Source: Duganella sp. CF458
Lineage (GTDB): Bacteria; Pseudomonadota; Gammaproteobacteria; Burkholderiales; Burkholderiaceae_D
Length of the DNA: 64,000 bases
Assembly (NCBI RefSeq): GCF_900113115.1
Contig: NZ_FOOF01000006.1
Coordinates: 62,001-126,000, forward strand
Direction: 5' to 3'
The notes beneath the pieces are model-generated. The model was not told where the DNA came from. It did no database searches and was given only the letters and a program-made list of their open reading frames with translations. The first letter of the stretch is position 1, and every line of letters starts with the position of its first letter. This document shows positions 61,825 to 64,000 of this stretch, piece by piece. The position numbers and the translations under genes are program-made.

Positions 61825-62865
61825 ATGGTGAGCGAAACGCGCGAGCGTGGCATGCAAGTTGGGCTGGCGGACCTGCTGCGCGCCATACAATACCTGCCGG
61901 TCGGCATGTCCATCATCGACCGCGACCTGCAGTTCCGGTTCTGGAACGACAGCTTTTGCCAGTGCCTGGATTTTCCGGACAGCCTGATGCAGCCTGGCGT
62001 GCTGCTGGAAGACCTGTTCCGTTTCAACGCGCTGCGCGGCGAATTCGGGCCGGGCGACCCGGAGCGCCAGGTCCGGGAGCGCATCGACCTGGCGCGCCAG
62101 TTCGTGCCGCACCGCTTCCGCCGCACGCGCGCCGATGGCACGGTGCTGCAGGTGACCGGGCGCCCCATGAGCGATGAGCGGGGCCGGGTGATGGGCTTCG
62201 TCACGATTTACGAAGACGTCACCACCGAGGCGCGCCAGCAGCAGGAGCTGGAGCAGGCGCACCGCAAGCTGCTGTCGGCATACCAGGACTTGCGGCGCGT
62301 CCAGCTGGACAACAGCGCGCTGGAAAAGGACCGCTCCAAGTACTACCAGCTGGCGGTGCGCGACGCGGTGACCGGCCTGTACACGCGCCACTACATGGAG
62401 GATGCCGCCGCCCGCCTGCTGCAGCAGCATGAGCGCGACCCGGCCGAGCGGGTCGGCTTGCTGGTGTTCGACGTCGACCGCTTCAAGCAAATCAATGATA
62501 ACCATGGCCACCTGGCGGGCGACCTGGTCTTGCAGCGCATCGGCGGCTTGTTGAACAGCCATACGCGCCGCATCGACATCGCGGTGCGCCATGGCGGCGA
62601 CGAATTCGCCGTGTTCCTGCCCAAGCTCGACCTCCAGCATAGCCTGCAATTTGCCGAGCGGGTGCACAGCGAAGTGCGCAGCATGCGCTTCGAGGGGGCG
62701 CTGTCGGCCATGGAAATATCGATCAGCGCCGGCGTGGCCGAGCACCAGCCGGGCGAAACGCTGGGCGAGTTGCTGCAGCGCGCCGATGCCGCCCTGTATG
62801 CCGCCAAACGGGCCGGGCGCGACCGGGTTTGCAGCTTTCCCGCCCAAGCGGAAAAAAAACTTTAG
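61825..62865 (+). CDS. PAS-GGDEF diguanylate cyclase
   Basis: 346 residues; ATG with GGAGGG seven bases upstream. PAS-like domain at about 10-135 (AIQYLPVGMSIIDRDLQFRFWNDSF, ending GFVTIYEDVT), coiled-coil linker (QQQELEQAHRKLLSAYQDLR), then a GGDEF domain with RDAVTGLYTRHYMED, VLVFDVDRFKQINDNHGH and canonical GGDEF at 257-261. Should synthesise c-di-GMP in the cytosol. It is inserted between the ECF41 gene and its probable target gene and has no separate ECF41 promoter that I can see. Confidence 0.92.
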   Translation: MVSETRERGMQVGLADLLRAIQYLPVGMSIIDRDLQFRFWNDSFCQCLDFPDSLMQPGVLLEDLFRFNALRGEFGPGDPERQVRERIDLARQFVPHRFRRTRADGTVLQVTGRPMSDERGRVMGFVTIYEDVTTEARQQQELEQAHRKLLSAYQDLRRVQLDNSALEKDRSKYYQLAVRDAVTGLYTRHYMEDAAARLLQQHERDPAERVGLLVFDVDRFKQINDNHGHLAGDLVLQRIGGLLNSHTRRIDIAVRHGGDEFAVFLPKLDLQHSLQFAERVHSEVRSMRFEGALSAMEISISAGVAEHQPGETLGELLQRADAALYAAKRAGRDRVCSFPAQAEKKL

Positions 62866-62871
62866 CCCGGC

Positions 62872-62898
62872 TGTCACAAACCGGCAGGCTGCTCCGTC
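62872..62898 (+). promoter_or_regulatory. ECF41-dependent promoter
   Basis: TGTCACA (62872-62878), 16-base spacer, CGTC (62895-62898): exactly the consensus reported for ECF41 sigma factors (TGTCACA, 16-17 bases, CGTC). It sits 58 bases before the start of the carboxymuconolactone-decarboxylase-family gene and one gene away from the ECF41 gene. Confidence 0.9.
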
Positions 62899-62956
62899 TA
62901 ATGGTTAGCAAGGCCGTACAGTGCGGACTTTACCCTCAGACCGAAAGGATTTTTTC

Positions 62957-63400
62957 ATGAGCACCCTGCGTTACAACTACTTCCAGCTGTCCCAGAAATC
63001 GTTCCAGAACCTGCTGGCGCTGTCGAATGGCCTGAACCGCGAACTGCTGGGCAAGAAACTGGTGGACCTGGTCTTGCTGCGGGTCTCGCAGATCAACGGT
63101 TGCGGCTTTTGCATCGACATGCATTACCAGGATTTGCTGAAGATGGATGTCGATCCGCGCCATGTGAACGCGGTGGCCGGCTGGCGCGAGGCGCCATTCT
63201 TCAGCGAGCGCGAACGCGCCGCGCTGGAATGGTCGGAGTTGATCAATGCGATTCCAGTCCGCGATCCCGACGACGCAGCGTTCGGCCGTGTCAAGGAGCA
63301 TTTCTCCGACGAAGAGATCGCGGAACTGGGTTTCGTGGTTGCGGTCATCCGTTCCTGGAACATGCTGAACGTCGCGTCGCGCAACCCGATCCCTCGCTAA
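62957..63400 (+). CDS. Carboxymuconolactone decarboxylase/AhpD-family protein
   Basis: 147 residues; ATG preceded by AAAGGA. AhpD-type core NGCGFCIDMHYQDLL with redox Cys pair C49/C52 and H56, then EWSELINAIP and VAVIRSWNMLNVASRNP. The CxxC-H arrangement is that of alkylhydroperoxidase-like members that reduce peroxides, rather than of true muconolactone decarboxylases. The ECF41-type promoter in front makes it the most probable target of the sigma factor. It ends convergently with the last gene, stop codons sharing four bases. Confidence 0.92.
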   Translation: MSTLRYNYFQLSQKSFQNLLALSNGLNRELLGKKLVDLVLLRVSQINGCGFCIDMHYQDLLKMDVDPRHVNAVAGWREAPFFSERERAALEWSELINAIPVRDPDDAAFGRVKEHFSDEEIAELGFVVAVIRSWNMLNVASRNPIPR

Positions 63401-63987
63401 TTCTCCCGCTTGCGCAGGAATAGCAAGGGTAGGCCGGCCAGCAGCATCAGGATCTGTGCCGGCTCGGGAATCGGCGCCGCCAGGAAACCGCGGATTTCAC
63501 CACTCGGGTAGACGCTCGAGTGGATATTGAAGTACGCGGCGCCGGCATTGAGCCCGGCCATCAGCGCGGCTTCGGCGCCGGCCGTGGTACCGCCGTGATT
63601 GGCCAGGAAGCTGGGGTTCCAGAACGATGCCTGCGACGTATCGAAGAACGAGGCGTAACTGCCGCTGGTTTCATTGGCCGGGAAGCCGGTAAACGTTGGC
63701 AGCATGGTCGCGACACCGGCATTGCCGTCGCCCGGCACGGCGGTGCAGCAATGGATGTGGGCAGCCCCGCTCAAGCCTTCCAGGTCGGTAAAGCTGGCTG
63801 CAATGGTCATGTAGTGGTTGTCGATATCGAACAGCACGGTCACATCGCCCGTGGCTGCCGACCCGTTGGGCGGCGCTTCCGCAGCACCGCTGAGTGCGGC
63901 GTTGAAGACCTGTGGATCCGCTTGCGCGGCGCCGCAGGCGGCAAGCAGGGCCAGCGTTGCCAAGCCCTTTTTCAGCTGAGTTCCCAT
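63397..63987 (-). CDS. CHRD-domain protein with PEP-CTERM sorting signal
   Basis: 196 residues: signal peptide (GLATLALLAACGAAQA), a CHRD domain (FNAALSGAAEAPPNGSAATG, AHIHCCTAVPGDGNAG, YFNIHSSVYPSGEIRGFL), and a C-terminal PEP-CTERM tail: IPEPAQILMLLAGLPLLFL then basic RKREN (about 173-196). PEP-CTERM proteins are handled by exosortase and usually sit in or pass the outer envelope; no exosortase gene is in the window. The CHRD domain is of unknown function, found in chordin and bacterial secreted proteins. Confidence 0.92.
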   Translation of the reverse strand: MGTQLKKGLATLALLAACGAAQADPQVFNAALSGAAEAPPNGSAATGDVTVLFDIDNHYMTIAASFTDLEGLSGAAHIHCCTAVPGDGNAGVATMLPTFTGFPANETSGSYASFFDTSQASFWNPSFLANHGGTTAGAEAALMAGLNAGAAYFNIHSSVYPSGEIRGFLAAPIPEPAQILMLLAGLPLLFLRKREN

Positions 63988-64000
63988 TCGGTGGCTCCTC

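Overview
The window reads as chromosomal DNA of a GC-rich betaproteobacterium, most likely Oxalobacteraceae (Massilia, Duganella or Janthinobacterium-like). The reasons are the high-GC coding bias on both strands, dense operons joined by ATGA-type overlaps, a PEP-CTERM protein, a complete Tad/Flp pilus locus and many two-component and GGDEF proteins. The assignment is inference from gene content. I saw no rRNA, tRNA, CRISPR array, prophage or transposase gene, and no gap longer than 300 bases lacks a gene.

Layout. 1-1400: dapD (cut by the window edge) and dapC of lysine/diaminopimelate synthesis. 1490-7672: housekeeping and unknowns, namely a DUF4153 membrane protein, a Mut7-C RNase-like protein, a MerR regulator with a recognisable promoter driving a membrane protein and a VOC protein, an M19 dipeptidase-like protein and a DEAD-box helicase. 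7734-10127: a lipid-transport-like trio (MlaE permease, MlaD, lipoprotein) with no ATPase. 10176-18400: M16 protease, sulfurtransferase, cytochrome c with isochorismatase-like hydrolase, LysR, P450 and two small envelope proteins. 18397-24285: AraC regulator divergent from an AGPS-like flavoenzyme, a GlpD and an FGGY kinase, which together could form an ether-glycerol catabolic route. 24290-24366: a perfect 37-bp inverted repeat. 24370-34578: REC-PAS-GGDEF protein, SPFH lipoprotein, a solute-binding protein, tandem family I.5-like lipases with a short chaperone-like partner, aminotransferase/RidA, and an EamA transporter with a threonine dehydratase-like enzyme divergent from a MocR regulator.

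36124-51475 is a long leftward Tad (tight adherence) locus: three small Flp-like prepilins, prepilin peptidase, CpaB, secretin, TadZ, TadA, TadB, TadC, TadE/F/G and a TPR lipoprotein, plus less usual members (PAP2 phosphatase, ICMT-like methyltransferase, AAA ATPase). A NarXL-like two-component pair (51724-54079) lies directly upstream in the same direction and is the obvious candidate regulator.

54236-63987: htpG behind a textbook RpoH promoter; a tight signalling operon (REC-histidine kinase, anchored solute-binding protein, HAMP-GAF-histidine kinase-REC, ECF41 sigma factor, GGDEF protein); a CxxC carboxymuconolactone-decarboxylase-family protein preceded by an ECF41 promoter; and a CHRD-domain PEP-CTERM protein. 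The main leads are the AGPS/GlpD/FGGY operon, the kinase/binding-protein/kinase/ECF41 island, and a 47-residue third prepilin at the head of the Tad locus.
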